NCBI GenBank assembly: GCA_012031225.1
Contig: JAAUTZ010000018.1
Location: forward strand, 1,369-46,688
DNA from: Chloroflexaceae bacterium
GTDB taxonomy: Bacteria; Chloroflexota; Chloroflexia; Chloroflexales; Chloroflexaceae
Length of the DNA: 45,320 bases
Direction: 5' to 3'
How positions within the stretch are numbered: the stretch's first letter is position 1; each line of letters starts with the position of its first letter. The notes beneath the pieces were generated by a model. That model was not told the origin of the DNA, did no database searches, and saw only the letters and a program-made list of their open reading frames with translations. Of this stretch, positions 6,575-14,979 are shown one piece after another. The translations under genes were made by a program, and so were the position numbers.

Positions 6575-8809
6575 CTACCGCGCGGCTGTTACCGCCTGTG
6601 GCCCCACCGCATCGAGCGCACGTTGCAGCGTAGCGTAGGTCCGCAGGCTTCGCAGATCCACACCGAGCTGCACCAATGCCTGTGCCAATTCGGGGCGCAG
6701 CCCCGCTAGCACACACTGACTGCCCATCATCTGGGTCGCTTGGGCAATCATAAGCAACCCCTGTGCGCCCTTTTGATCAAGCTCTGGCACGCCCGTTACA
6801 TCCAGCACGAGGGTACGGGCATGGGCTTGCTCAATCGCTTCCAGCGCACGCTGCCGGATTAGCTCAAGGCGGGTGTAGTCAAGCGTACCTATCAAGGGTA
6901 GCACCAGCACCATTGGGGTGATCGGCAAAACGGGTACACTCAGGTCTTGGATCAGGCTCTGCTGTTTGCGGATTTCACTCAGGAGCTGCTCCTGCATCTC
7001 GTTCTGGGTTTGCAGATTGAGCAGCGTAGATTGGAGCGCGGTGGTGCGCTGAAGCACCTGCTGCTCTAGCCCTGCTTGCAGTTGCTCTAGCTCGGTGGTG
7101 CGTTCGCGCAGGCGGGTGACAAGGCTGCGCTGCTGGCGGCTGAACTGCCACAGCAGGAACAGCATCACCGTGACGGCAATTGCCGCGCCAACCATATCGC
7201 CGATCACCACATCGGTGGGCACGCCTTCCCCGATCAAGAGCAACGCGAGGTAGGCAATCATGGCAAGCCCCACCGCCGCAACGATGCTCCCCAACACACG
7301 AAACGTGCGCGTACTCACGTAGGGTAGCGCGACGGTTGGTGCAAGTGCAATCAGCATCACGATGAATGCACCATTCGAGGCGGCAGAGGTGTATTGGGTG
7401 AGCACAAACAAGGCCGCAGCGATAGCGGTTGCACTGAGGCATAGGCTAGCCATGCCCACTTGTTTACGCCGATAGAACCACCCCGTTATCCCGATTACGC
7501 CGAGAAAAAAGGTGTCGAGAATGAGGGATGGGTACAGATCGGGCGATCCGGAAATAACAAACAGAATCACGTCTACCAGTGTGGCAATCCCAACGAAGAG
7601 CGTCAAAGCCATCAAGAGGCGGCGAAAATGCCGCCGTGTCGTGTCGTGTTCAGCTTGAAGGCTGATGTCATCCACGCGCTTCGCACGAGCGGTCTGCGGT
7701 AAACTCCAATCCATTGCAAGGCCCGGTTCAGGATGGATTGTGGTGTTGCTCATTGGTGTCCTCCATCGTTCTCCATCGTTTCTCGTGATGGTTGGTATGC
7801 GAAGGCCAGTAAGGACAGTTGCGTACACCCACATGCGCTGGCGGCGCAGGCTGCGCCGATGCCCCAGCAGATGCTTGCCCGTTTCGATCAACAGCTCCCA
7901 GAGGTAGGTGGCTTGCACAAAGCGGCAGTATTGGCGGGCAAACGGCATGCCATACCACAAGGACGCGAGCAAGATGCGGCTGCGCTGGAAGTGCAAGTGG
8001 CGCGTGAGCGGAGCTTGCTCACTGCTCTTCCCCTCATAATGTACCACAACGGCGGCGGGAATGTAAGCAATCCGTGCGCCGGAATCGGGCTGTGGCGGCG
8101 GTGCGAGCTGCTGCAAGCGGGCTTGCCACTCTAGCTCTTCGCTGTACATGAAGAAGCGTTCGTCGAGCAATCCGGCGGCGGCAATGGCCGTGCCGCGCAC
8201 AAGTAACGCCGCACCCACTACCCAATCTACGCTGTGGTGGGTGGTGGCGGGCGGGTCGGTAGGGCTAGTGTAGTGATACGCCTGTGCCCAACGGTTGCGC
8301 GGGAACCAGCGTTCGAGCGGGGTGCTTTCCCAGAAAAATGTTGCCTGCGGCGGGAAGCGTCGCCGCGAAGATTGGAGACTGCCGTCGCCGTAGAGCAGGC
8401 GGGGTCCCGCGCCGATCAGGTGGGGGTGCTGTGCGAGGTGCTGCACCAGCTGCGCCAGCGCATCGCCCTGCGGCTCAGTGTCGGGGTTGAGCAGCAGCAC
8501 ATAGTCGGGCCGGGTTCCAGCGGCAGACGCGGTGGCGGCTGGGGGCGACAGCGGACGATCAAAGCCGAGCCAGCGCAGGGCCAGATTGTTGCCGCCGACA
8601 AAGCCGAGATTGCGCTGGGGCTCCAGCAGCGTAACGTGCGGGTAGTGCTGGCGCACGGCGGCGGCAGTAGCATCGTGGCTGGCATTGTCTACCACGATGA
8701 TCTGCGTGGCAATATCCGCCCCTGCAAGCGAGGCTTCGGTTGCGGCGAGGCAGCGCAGCAGCAGCTCACGCACATTCCACGCAACAATGATGACAGCGAG
8801 AGTTGGCAT
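6575..8809 (-). CDS. GT2 glycosyltransferase fused to membrane-STAS regulator
   Basis: Two unrelated modules share one frame. Residues 1-340 are a GT2 rhamnosyltransferase-like enzyme: LAVIIVAWNVREL, VVDNASHDAT, NLGFVGGNN, the acidic LLLNPDTEP, and a C-terminal FFMYSEELEW. From about residue 353 an internal MSNTT starts a protein with five or six membrane helices, a long coiled coil (near 570-635) and a C-terminal RsbR-type STAS domain (LPITPMVLVLPLIG, then VLDVTGVPELDQKG). The internal ATG has its own GGAGG. At the joint a 10-bp tandem duplication shifts the frame; with one copy the glycosyltransferase would end at a TGA overlapping that ATG (ATGA). So this is either a recent fusion or an assembly error over two coupled genes. 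ATG at 8809 is preferred; TTG at 8824 is possible. Both domain calls are firm. Confidence 0.8.
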   Translation of the reverse strand: MPTLAVIIVAWNVRELLLRCLAATEASLAGADIATQIIVVDNASHDATAAAVRQHYPHVTLLEPQRNLGFVGGNNLALRWLGFDRPLSPPAATASAAGTRPDYVLLLNPDTEPQGDALAQLVQHLAQHPHLIGAGPRLLYGDGSLQSSRRRFPPQATFFWESTPLERWFPRNRWAQAYHYTSPTDPPATTHHSVDWVVGAALLVRGTAIAAAGLLDERFFMYSEELEWQARLQQLAPPPQPDSGARIAYIPAAVVVHYEGKSSEQAPLTRHLHFQRSRILLASLWYGMPFARQYCRFVQATYLWELLIETGKHLLGHRRSLRRQRMWVYATVLTGLRIPTITRNDGERWRTPMSNTTIHPEPGLAMDWSLPQTARAKRVDDISLQAEHDTTRRHFRRLLMALTLFVGIATLVDVILFVISGSPDLYPSLILDTFFLGVIGITGWFYRRKQVGMASLCLSATAIAAALFVLTQYTSAASNGAFIVMLIALAPTVALPYVSTRTFRVLGSIVAAVGLAMIAYLALLLIGEGVPTDVVIGDMVGAAIAVTVMLFLLWQFSRQQRSLVTRLRERTTELEQLQAGLEQQVLQRTTALQSTLLNLQTQNEMQEQLLSEIRKQQSLIQDLSVPVLPITPMVLVLPLIGTLDYTRLELIRQRALEAIEQAHARTLVLDVTGVPELDQKGAQGLLMIAQATQMMGSQCVLAGLRPELAQALVQLGVDLRSLRTYATLQRALDAVGPQAVTAAR
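7761..7780 (-). repeat. 10-bp tandem duplication at the GT2/STAS joint
   Basis: Two adjacent perfect copies of CTCCATCGTT (plus strand). Ten is not a multiple of three, so losing one copy restores a stop codon (TGA) that overlaps the downstream ATG at 7753-7751. The copy nearer the ATG also supplies part of that gene's Shine-Dalgarno sequence. Confidence 0.85.
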
Positions 8810-8932
8810 AGGTGACAATCGCAATGACCTTGAGTACGAGAATGGTCCCCTTGTTCCGCAAGATCAGGCTAGGGGCTGGGTAATCCCCCGCCCGCCCCAG
8901 AGGGCAGTGCCCCTGCCACCGGATGTGTAAGG

Positions 8933-10294
8933 CTACGCAATCACCGGCAAGCCGGCCAGTGCCATCGCTACTTCTTCTTGGCTGTAGGCCGTGTTTTGCA
9001 GCTTGCCCGCGTGGTAATCCATGTAGGCTTGCAGATCGAAGTTGCCGTGCCCGCACAGGTTAAAAAGGATGACCTTGCTCTCGCCCGTCTCTTTGCAGCG
9101 CAGGGCTTCGTCTATCGTGGTTTTGACGGCGTGGTTCGCTTCCGGCGCAGGCAAAATCCCTTCGCAACGGGCAAACTGCACGCCCGCCGCGAAGCACTCC
9201 AGCTGATGCTCGGCGCGGGCTTCGAGGTGGCCTAGATCGGCAATGTGGCTGACGAGCGGGGCCATGCCGTGATAGCGCAAGCCGCCTGCATGGATCCCTT
9301 CTGGCACGAAGGTGCTGCCCAGTGTGTACATCTTGACGAGTGGCGTGAAGTGCGCCGTGTCGCCGAAATCGTAGGTGAATTGCCCACGAGTGAGCGATGG
9401 GCACGCCTGCGGCTCGACGGCGATGATGCGGGTATTCGTCTCGCCGCGCATATTCGCACCAATGAAGGGGAAGGCGATGCCGGCAAAGTTGCTGCCGCCG
9501 CCGGTGCAGCCAATCACAATGTCGGGGTAATCGCCCGCCATTTCAAGCTGCTTCAGGGCTTCCAAGCCGATCACGGTCTGGTGCAGCAAAACGTGGTTCA
9601 GCACACTGCCGAGCGCATAGCGCGTATCCCCCGCCTGTGCCGCCACTTCCACCGCTTCGCTGATCGCAATCCCCAAGCTACCTGTTGTATTGGGATGCTC
9701 GGCCAGCACCGCCCGCCCAGATGCTGTTTCGGTACTCGGACTCGCTACCACCCGTGCGCCGTAGGCTTCCATCAAGGCCCGGCGGTAGGGCTTCTGTGCA
9801 TAGCTCACGCGCACCATGTAGACCAGCACTTCTAGCCCAAACATCGCCCCCGCCGCCGCCAGAGCCGATCCCCACTGCCCTGCGCCGGTCTCCGTCGAGA
9901 GCCGCTTCACCCCCTCCTGCTTGTTGTAATAGGCTTGGGCTACCGCCGTGTTAGGCTTGTGGCTGCCCGTTGAGCTAACCCCTTCGTACTTGTAGTAGAT
10001 CTTGGCGGGGGTATCGAGGGCCTGCTCTAGCCGCCGCGCCCGATACAGCGGCGAGGGTCGCCACTGCCGATAGATCTGCTGCACCTCCTCTGGAATCTCG
10101 ATGCTGCGCTCTTGGCTCACTTCCTGCTTGATCAACTCCATCGGGAACAGCACCGCCAGATCCGCCGGGCCGATCAACTGGTGCGTGGCCGGATGCAACA
10201 CAGGGGCCAGCGGCGCGGGCAGATCGGCTTGAATGTTGTACCACGCGGTTGGCATTTGGTCTTCAGTCAAAAGATATTTCACGGTACTCGTCAT
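8933..10294 (-). CDS. trpB: TrpB2-type tryptophan synthase beta-like enzyme
   Basis: This PLP enzyme of 453 residues belongs to the TrpB2 branch, which condenses indole with serine and often works without TrpA. It has the PLP lysine in [10 protein letters not shown] (Lys113), [13 protein letters not shown] for the catalytic-glutamate region, [11 protein letters not shown] for the phosphate-binding glycines, and the TrpB2-specific N-terminal extension ([19 protein letters not shown]). The C-terminus has the NLCGHGNFD segment. The start MTSTVKYLL has AAAGG upstream; a longer frame to 10549 would run through the promoter and is rejected. No other trp gene is nearby. It has a good promoter of its own. 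Confidence 0.92.
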   Translation of the reverse strand: MTSTVKYLLTEDQMPTAWYNIQADLPAPLAPVLHPATHQLIGPADLAVLFPMELIKQEVSQERSIEIPEEVQQIYRQWRPSPLYRARRLEQALDTPAKIYYKYEGVSSTGSHKPNTAVAQAYYNKQEGVKRLSTETGAGQWGSALAAAGAMFGLEVLVYMVRVSYAQKPYRRALMEAYGARVVASPSTETASGRAVLAEHPNTTGSLGIAISEAVEVAAQAGDTRYALGSVLNHVLLHQTVIGLEALKQLEMAGDYPDIVIGCTGGGSNFAGIAFPFIGANMRGETNTRIIAVEPQACPSLTRGQFTYDFGDTAHFTPLVKMYTLGSTFVPEGIHAGGLRYHGMAPLVSHIADLGHLEARAEHQLECFAAGVQFARCEGILPAPEANHAVKTTIDEALRCKETGESKVILFNLCGHGNFDLQAYMDYHAGKLQNTAYSQEEVAMALAGLPVIA

Positions 10295-10357
10295 GGTAGC
10301 CTTTCCTTTCCGGTTCAGGTTTAAGTTGGGAAAATATGTGGTTGCTGAATGAGCCAG

Positions 10358-10387
10358 AGTATAGCACGGGCAGTCATGGCATGTCAA
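10358..10387 (-). promoter_or_regulatory. Sigma-70-type promoter of trpB2
   Basis: On the minus strand TTGACA (10382-10387) and TATACT (10358-10363) are separated by 18 bases. The -10 box is extended (TGCTATACT) and lies 64 bases before the gene start. Confidence 0.7.
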
Positions 10388-10475
10388 CCACATGGCGCGC
10401 AGGGGATGGGGGTGAGCCACCCCACGCCCGCAGGAGCTACGCCCGCCGGGTCTGCGCCCCGCGCCCCAATCGTGG

Positions 10476-10501
10476 TACAATACTGTGGAGTAGCGTATAA
10501 T
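10476..10501 (+). promoter_or_regulatory. Candidate -10 boxes upstream of the CpXC gene
   Basis: Two -10-like boxes, an extended TGGTACAAT (box at 10476-10481) and TATAAT (10496-10501), precede the CpXC gene by about 75-95 bases. No convincing -35 box pairs with either. Confidence 0.35.
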
Positions 10502-10573
10502 CCAGTTTACGCATGGATAGGCGTAACAGGTGTTGGAATCCGCCCACAAGATCCGGTGCTGGTATCGCTAGCT

Positions 10574-11809
10574 ATGACGATTTCGCTGCAAGAACGGCTA
10601 ACCATCGTGTGCCCCGCGTGTGGCGCACCCGCCGACCATGATGTCTGGCTGATTGTGGATGCCGCCGAACAACCAGAAGCGGCAGCTGCTCTCGCGGCTG
10701 CCCGCCTGAACGTGCTCGGCTGCGAGCAGGGCGGGCATCGGTTTCTTGCGCCTGCGCCGCTGCTCTACCACGATCAAGCCCACCGCCGCGTGGTGTTTGT
10801 GCCGCCACCGGATACCGACGAACTGACGTGGCGCGATATGGCTTATGAGCTACACGCGGTATTAGTCGGGAGCATCGAGCTAGAGCAACGCCAACTGTAC
10901 TTGAGCGATATGCAGATCGCCCAAGATCAGGCTGGCTTGGCCCATATGCTCCAGAAAAGCACGCGCCGGACCAGTTCTGGGGGCGCACCGCCGAGCTTCG
11001 GCAAACCTGTGTCCAGCATCATTGGCAGTGTGCCCGCTGTGCCCGCCGCCGCCGCCCCCATCGCCGCCGCTCACAGCGATGATCCTGAGCAGCTCCTGCA
11101 TGCGATCCAGCAATTGCTCGATGCCGATAGCCCAGCCGCCATGCAACACGTCGTGCAGCAGGCTCCCACCTTGCTGACCCAAGCCGCCCAGAATACGCTT
11201 GAACAACTTGCCGACGTAGCCGTTGAGCAGCGCGAGTATACCGCCGCCGATGCCCTGCACCGCGCCCGCATCTGGCTGTTTGCCTACCAGAGCGGCATGA
11301 CCCCGCTTGAGCCGCACGCACTGGCGGGCCATACTCCGGCGGACCCGGCCCTTGTAGAAGTGACTGCCGAGCATCAACACCATCTGCTTGCCGCACATAC
11401 GCCTACCGAGCTATGGCAGGTGCTGCACCAGTTCCCCGAATTGCAGGGCGATTGGGTGGATGCCGCCCTGAATGACTTGATAGACCAGTATGCCCACGAG
11501 GGCAACGAACGGCTTGCGAGCCAATTGGAAGAACGGCGCAGCGCACTGGTTCAGCTTCGCCGCGACCCGCCGCCACCACCGCCCGCCGATCCGTTGCAGG
11601 ATGCCCTTGAAGCCCTGCTCACCGCGCCGGACGAGGAGAGCCTCGCGCAGGTGTTGATCACGTACCCCGATCTGCTCAGTGATGCGGCACAGGTTGCGCT
11701 GGACAATCTTGCCGACGAAGCCCAGCAGAGTGATGATGAGGATTTAGCCAGCTATGCCCGCGAATGCCGCGCTATGTTGCAGCAGGTGCGTGCCGGATTG
11801 CAGGCGTGA
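10574..11809 (+). CDS. CpXC domain protein with helical repeats
   Basis: The 411-residue protein starts with a CpXC domain (RLTIVCPACGAP, cysteines 13 and 16), a probable zinc-ribbon-like domain of unknown function. The second cysteine pair is incomplete: one cysteine at 50 in GCEQGGHRF. After a low-complexity Ala/Pro linker (about 145-170) there are three related helical blocks of about 80 residues with the pattern LL.A.....L..VL...P.LL...AQ..L..LAD (clearest near 175, 275 and 345), separated by a proline run. ATG at 10574 follows the promoter-like boxes; an upstream in-frame extension would include them and is rejected. The stop is 42 bases before gcvT, so the gene probably heads the gcvT-gcvH transcript. 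Its role is unknown. Confidence 0.7.
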   Translation: MTISLQERLTIVCPACGAPADHDVWLIVDAAEQPEAAAALAAARLNVLGCEQGGHRFLAPAPLLYHDQAHRRVVFVPPPDTDELTWRDMAYELHAVLVGSIELEQRQLYLSDMQIAQDQAGLAHMLQKSTRRTSSGGAPPSFGKPVSSIIGSVPAVPAAAAPIAAAHSDDPEQLLHAIQQLLDADSPAAMQHVVQQAPTLLTQAAQNTLEQLADVAVEQREYTAADALHRARIWLFAYQSGMTPLEPHALAGHTPADPALVEVTAEHQHHLLAAHTPTELWQVLHQFPELQGDWVDAALNDLIDQYAHEGNERLASQLEERRSALVQLRRDPPPPPPADPLQDALEALLTAPDEESLAQVLITYPDLLSDAAQVALDNLADEAQQSDDEDLASYARECRAMLQQVRAGLQA

Positions 11810-11851
11810 GGTGCGCCCCCGGCAGTAGCCAGAGAGAAGGAGACAATCGTT

Positions 11852-12958
11852 ATGTTGAAACGCACGCCCCTCTACCAACGTCATACCGCACTCGGAGCGC
11901 GAATGATTGACTTTGGCGGGTGGGAAATGCCCGTTCAGTACAGTGGCTTGATGGCTGAGCATCAAGCTGTTCGCAATTCCGCCGGCTTGTTCGATATTAG
12001 CCATATGGGTCGCTTTAGTATCAGTGGGCACGACGCGCAACGCTTCCTGCAATACGTCGTAACGTGCGACATAAGCGGGCTGAGTGTGGGCCAATCGAGC
12101 TATGGGCTACTCTGCAACGATCAGGGCGGCATCATTGATGATGTATTCGTCTACTGCCTGCCAAGTGAGTACCTTGTTGTGGTCAATGCCTCCAACCGCG
12201 AGAAAGACTGGAACTGGCTGCAACGCCGCTCGACTGGCTTTGATGTAGATATGCAAGACCTCTCGGATCGCTGGGCAATGCTCGCCTTGCAGGGGCCGCA
12301 GGCTGAAGCCTTGTTCTGCAATTCGCCCACGATGCAACATACGGGGCTGGAGACGTTGCCCTTCCACGAGATCGCCCTGTTCGGCTTTTTCGGCGTGAAT
12401 GGGCTGATCGCCCGCACCGGCTACACCGGCGAAGATGGCTTCGAGATTTTCTGCGATGCCCACAGAGCCGAGCTAGTCTGGGATGCCCTGCTCGCACTTG
12501 GCCCGCCCGACAGCGTGCTGCCGTGTGGTCTGGGCGCACGCGACAGCACCCGCTTTGAAGCCTGCCTTGCGCTGTATGGCAACGAGATCAGCGAAGCCAC
12601 CAACCCGTATGAGGCCCGGCTGGGCTGGGTTGTCAAGCTCGATAAGGGCGACTTCATCGGTAGCACCGCCCTGCGCGAGATTAAGGCGGCGGGGGTGGAG
12701 CGCAAGCTGGTTGGCTTTGAACTGGCCGAGCGCGGCGTAGCTCGCGGCGGCTACCTGATCCACGATCTCAGCGGCCAGCCCGTCGGCCATGTCACCACAG
12801 GCATGCCCTCGCCCACCCTCAACAAGCCGCTGGGCATGGGCTATGTGCCGACGGCTCTGAGCACAGAGGGCAGCGAGTTCCATGTTATAATCCGCGAAAA
12901 GCCCGTGCGAGCCCGCGTCGTCAAGATGCCCTTCTACAAGCCGCGTTACAAGCGGTAA
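11852..12958 (+). CDS. gcvT: Glycine cleavage T protein (aminomethyltransferase)
   Basis: T protein moves the methylene group from the aminomethyl-lipoyl arm of H protein to tetrahydrofolate and releases ammonia. The length (368 residues) is standard. The N-terminus LYQRHTALGARMIDFGGWEMP, the SHMGRFSISG segment, the folate-site region RTGYTGEDGFEIF and ARDSTRFEACLALYGNEIS (with the usual LGARD-x-LR site reading STR) are all present, followed by the C-terminal barrel with VGHVTTGMPSPTLNKPLGMGYV. GAGAAGGAGA precedes the ATG. It is followed by gcvH after 133 bases. Confidence 0.95.
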   Translation: MLKRTPLYQRHTALGARMIDFGGWEMPVQYSGLMAEHQAVRNSAGLFDISHMGRFSISGHDAQRFLQYVVTCDISGLSVGQSSYGLLCNDQGGIIDDVFVYCLPSEYLVVVNASNREKDWNWLQRRSTGFDVDMQDLSDRWAMLALQGPQAEALFCNSPTMQHTGLETLPFHEIALFGFFGVNGLIARTGYTGEDGFEIFCDAHRAELVWDALLALGPPDSVLPCGLGARDSTRFEACLALYGNEISEATNPYEARLGWVVKLDKGDFIGSTALREIKAAGVERKLVGFELAERGVARGGYLIHDLSGQPVGHVTTGMPSPTLNKPLGMGYVPTALSTEGSEFHVIIREKPVRARVVKMPFYKPRYKR

Positions 12959-13091
12959 GCACCGGTGGCATTGCGCCGCCGCCAGCGTCTACCCGTCTCG
13001 GCTCCCCATTGGCGGGGATGTGTCCACCGGACAACCGATAGCTAGCCCAAGCAGAGGACAGAGCAAAGCATTAACTAAGGAGGCATACCTG

Positions 13092-13481
13092 ATGCAGTAC
13101 AACTTACCCGCAGATTTACAGTATGTTGAGACAGATGAGTGGCTACGGATCGAAGGCGATGAAGCCATCGTCGGCATCACCGATTACGCCCAGAGTGCGC
13201 TCGGTGATATTGTCTTTCTCGAACTGCCCGAAGTTGGCGATACCTTTACCGCTGGGCAGACCTACGGCGTGATTGAATCGGTCAAGGCTTCGTCCGATCT
13301 GTATGCCCCCGTAGATTGCGAAGTGCTCGCCGTCAATAGCCCTTTGATTGACAATCAAGAGCCAATCAACAGCGATCCCTACGGCGATGGTTGGATGCTG
13401 CGGATCAAGATCACCGGCGGCACCGATCAGCTGCTCGATGTTGCGGCCTACACCAAATCAGTGGAAGAGCGCGACCACTAA
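13092..13481 (+). CDS. gcvH: Glycine cleavage H protein
   Basis: H protein is the lipoylated shuttle that carries the aminomethyl group between P, T and L proteins. The 129-residue sequence has the lipoyl-lysine context GVIESVKASSDLYAPV (Lys65), the GITDYAQSALGDIVFLELP strand region, and the C-terminal NSDPYGDGWMLRIKI. The start MQYNLP is set by AAGGAGG 8 bases upstream; an in-frame extension of 24 codons has no support. It is followed by a separate promoter and hairpin before gcvPA, so T-H and P may be transcribed separately. Confidence 0.95.
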   Translation: MQYNLPADLQYVETDEWLRIEGDEAIVGITDYAQSALGDIVFLELPEVGDTFTAGQTYGVIESVKASSDLYAPVDCEVLAVNSPLIDNQEPINSDPYGDGWMLRIKITGGTDQLLDVAAYTKSVEERDH

Positions 13482-13495
13482 GCGCCTGCCCACGC

Positions 13496-13524
13496 TTGAC
13501 AGCGACCCATAATCTCGGTACGCT
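13496..13524 (+). promoter_or_regulatory. Putative promoter of the gcvPA-xisHI-gcvPB operon
   Basis: A consensus TTGACA (13496-13501) is followed after 17 bases by TACGCT (13519-13524). It starts 14 bases after the gcvH stop and leaves a leader of about 105 bases before gcvPA. Confidence 0.5.
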
Positions 13525-13544
13525 GCATATGCTATTGTGTCGTT

Positions 13545-13580
13545 GCAGGCTGGTGGCGCACTAGCCTGCATTCTGTTTCT
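13545..13580 (+). terminator. Leader hairpin upstream of gcvPA
   Basis: An 11-bp stem with one G-U pair (13545-13555 with 13559-13569) and a 3-base loop is followed by a T-rich ATTCTGTTTCT. It resembles an intrinsic terminator. Because it lies downstream of the promoter above, it could either end gcvTH transcription or attenuate gcvPA. Confidence 0.5.
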
Positions 13581-13636
13581 GAGCAAGCGGGGCACTCCCC
13601 CGTGTTAACCCTTTACCAATCTCTAGAAAGAAGCGT

Positions 13637-14971
13637 ATGTCTCACTACATTTCGATTACTGAGGCAGAACGACAGGCAATGCTTGCCGCAATCGGGGTCG
13701 CGTCCGTTGCTGATCTGTTTGTAGATGTGCCTGCCGATCTGCGCTTTCCCCCACTCGCGCTGCCGCCCGCCATGTCGGAGCCGGAACTCCAGCGCGAACT
13801 GCGCCGCCTGAGCGGGCAGAATGCTAACGCCACGACCCACAGCATCTTTCTCGGCGCGGGGGTCTACAACCACTTTGTCCCCGCTGCCGTAGACCAAATC
13901 TTGCGGCGCGGCGAATACTACACGGCTTACACCCCCTACCAACCCGAAGTTAGTCAAGGCACGCTGCAAGCCGTGTTTGAGTATCAGAGCATGATGGCCG
14001 ACTTGACCGGCATGGATGTCGTCAATGCCTCGCACTACGACGGGGGCACAGCCATTGCCGAAGCCGCAATTATGGCGCTCAATGTCACCCGCAAGCGCAA
14101 CCGCCTTGTGGTCGCACGCGGGCTGCACCCGCAATATCGGGCCGTGCTGCGTACCTATATGCAAAGCCTCAATCTTGAGATCGTCGGCGATGACGACCCC
14201 ACTATCAGCCTTGACGATCTGGTCAAGATGGTGGACGAGAACACCGCGGCCCTGTTCCTGCAATCGCCCGATTTCTTGGGCAAGCTGCACGATCTGCGCG
14301 GGATTGCCGACAAGGTGCATGCCAAAGGTGCGCTGCTGGTCGTGCATTTCGATCCGATTGGGCTAGCCATGTTCCAAACGCCCGGTGCAGTCGGTGCAGA
14401 TATTGCCACCGGCGAAGGCCAGCCGCTTGGCATCGGCATGAACTACGGCGGTCCGTATCTGGGCATCTTTGCCGCCCGCCAGAAAGATGTGCATAAGATT
14501 GCTGGGCGCATCGTTGGTGCAACCCGCGACGTAGATGGCGAGCTAGCCTATGCGCTCACCCTGCGGGCCCGCGAACAGGACATTCGCCGCGAACGGGCAA
14601 CGAGCAACATCTGCACCAATCAAGGCTTGATGGCTCTCGCCGCAACGGTCTACATGAGCCTGATGGGCCGGCAAGGCTTGCGCCGGGTGGCCGAGCTGTG
14701 CTACCACCGCGCCCACTACGCCGCCACCCAGATCGCCCAGTTGCCCGGCTATCAGGTAGACCTGAACCAGCCCTTCTTCAAGGAATTTGTGGTGCAGTGC
14801 CCGCGTCCGGTTGCCGCAATCAACGCCACGCTCCGCACGCACGGCATCATTGGCGGCTACGATCTAGCACAGGATGAGCCGCAGCTGGGCCACGCCATGC
14901 TGCTCGCCGTAACCGAGCTGAACAGCAAAGCCGATATTGATCAGCTAGTGGACGTGCTGCGCGAGGGATAG
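13637..14971 (+). CDS. gcvPA: Glycine dehydrogenase (decarboxylating) subunit 1
   Basis: This is the N-terminal half of the split P protein, which together with GcvPB decarboxylates glycine with PLP. Its 444 residues match the family. Landmarks are SHYISITEAERQAMLAAIGV, FLGAGVYNHFVPAAVDQIL, YYTAYTPYQPEVSQGTLQ, GMNYGGPYLGIFA and RRERATSNICTNQGL. AGAAAG precedes the ATG. In this organism the second subunit does not follow directly: two xis genes (xisH after only 8 bases) intervene. Confidence 0.96.
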   Translation: MSHYISITEAERQAMLAAIGVASVADLFVDVPADLRFPPLALPPAMSEPELQRELRRLSGQNANATTHSIFLGAGVYNHFVPAAVDQILRRGEYYTAYTPYQPEVSQGTLQAVFEYQSMMADLTGMDVVNASHYDGGTAIAEAAIMALNVTRKRNRLVVARGLHPQYRAVLRTYMQSLNLEIVGDDDPTISLDDLVKMVDENTAALFLQSPDFLGKLHDLRGIADKVHAKGALLVVHFDPIGLAMFQTPGAVGADIATGEGQPLGIGMNYGGPYLGIFAARQKDVHKIAGRIVGATRDVDGELAYALTLRAREQDIRRERATSNICTNQGLMALAATVYMSLMGRQGLRRVAELCYHRAHYAATQIAQLPGYQVDLNQPFFKEFVVQCPRPVAAINATLRTHGIIGGYDLAQDEPQLGHAMLLAVTELNSKADIDQLVDVLREG

Positions 14972-14979
14972 CCCAGAAT

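Noticed and set aside
10295-10573. Upstream extensions of TrpB2 (minus) and the CpXC protein (plus) through their shared gap
   Set aside because: Both would run through good promoter boxes and lack ribosome sites; the chosen starts have the family N-termini.
11810-13636. Glycine riboswitch in front of gcvT, gcvH or gcvPA
   Set aside because: The gap before gcvT is only 42 bases and neither other gap shows the conserved glycine-aptamer cores that I could recognise.
13613-14347. Long antisense frame of 244 codons over gcvPA
   Set aside because: It is fully inside a certain gene on the other strand; such frames are common in GC-rich coding DNA.
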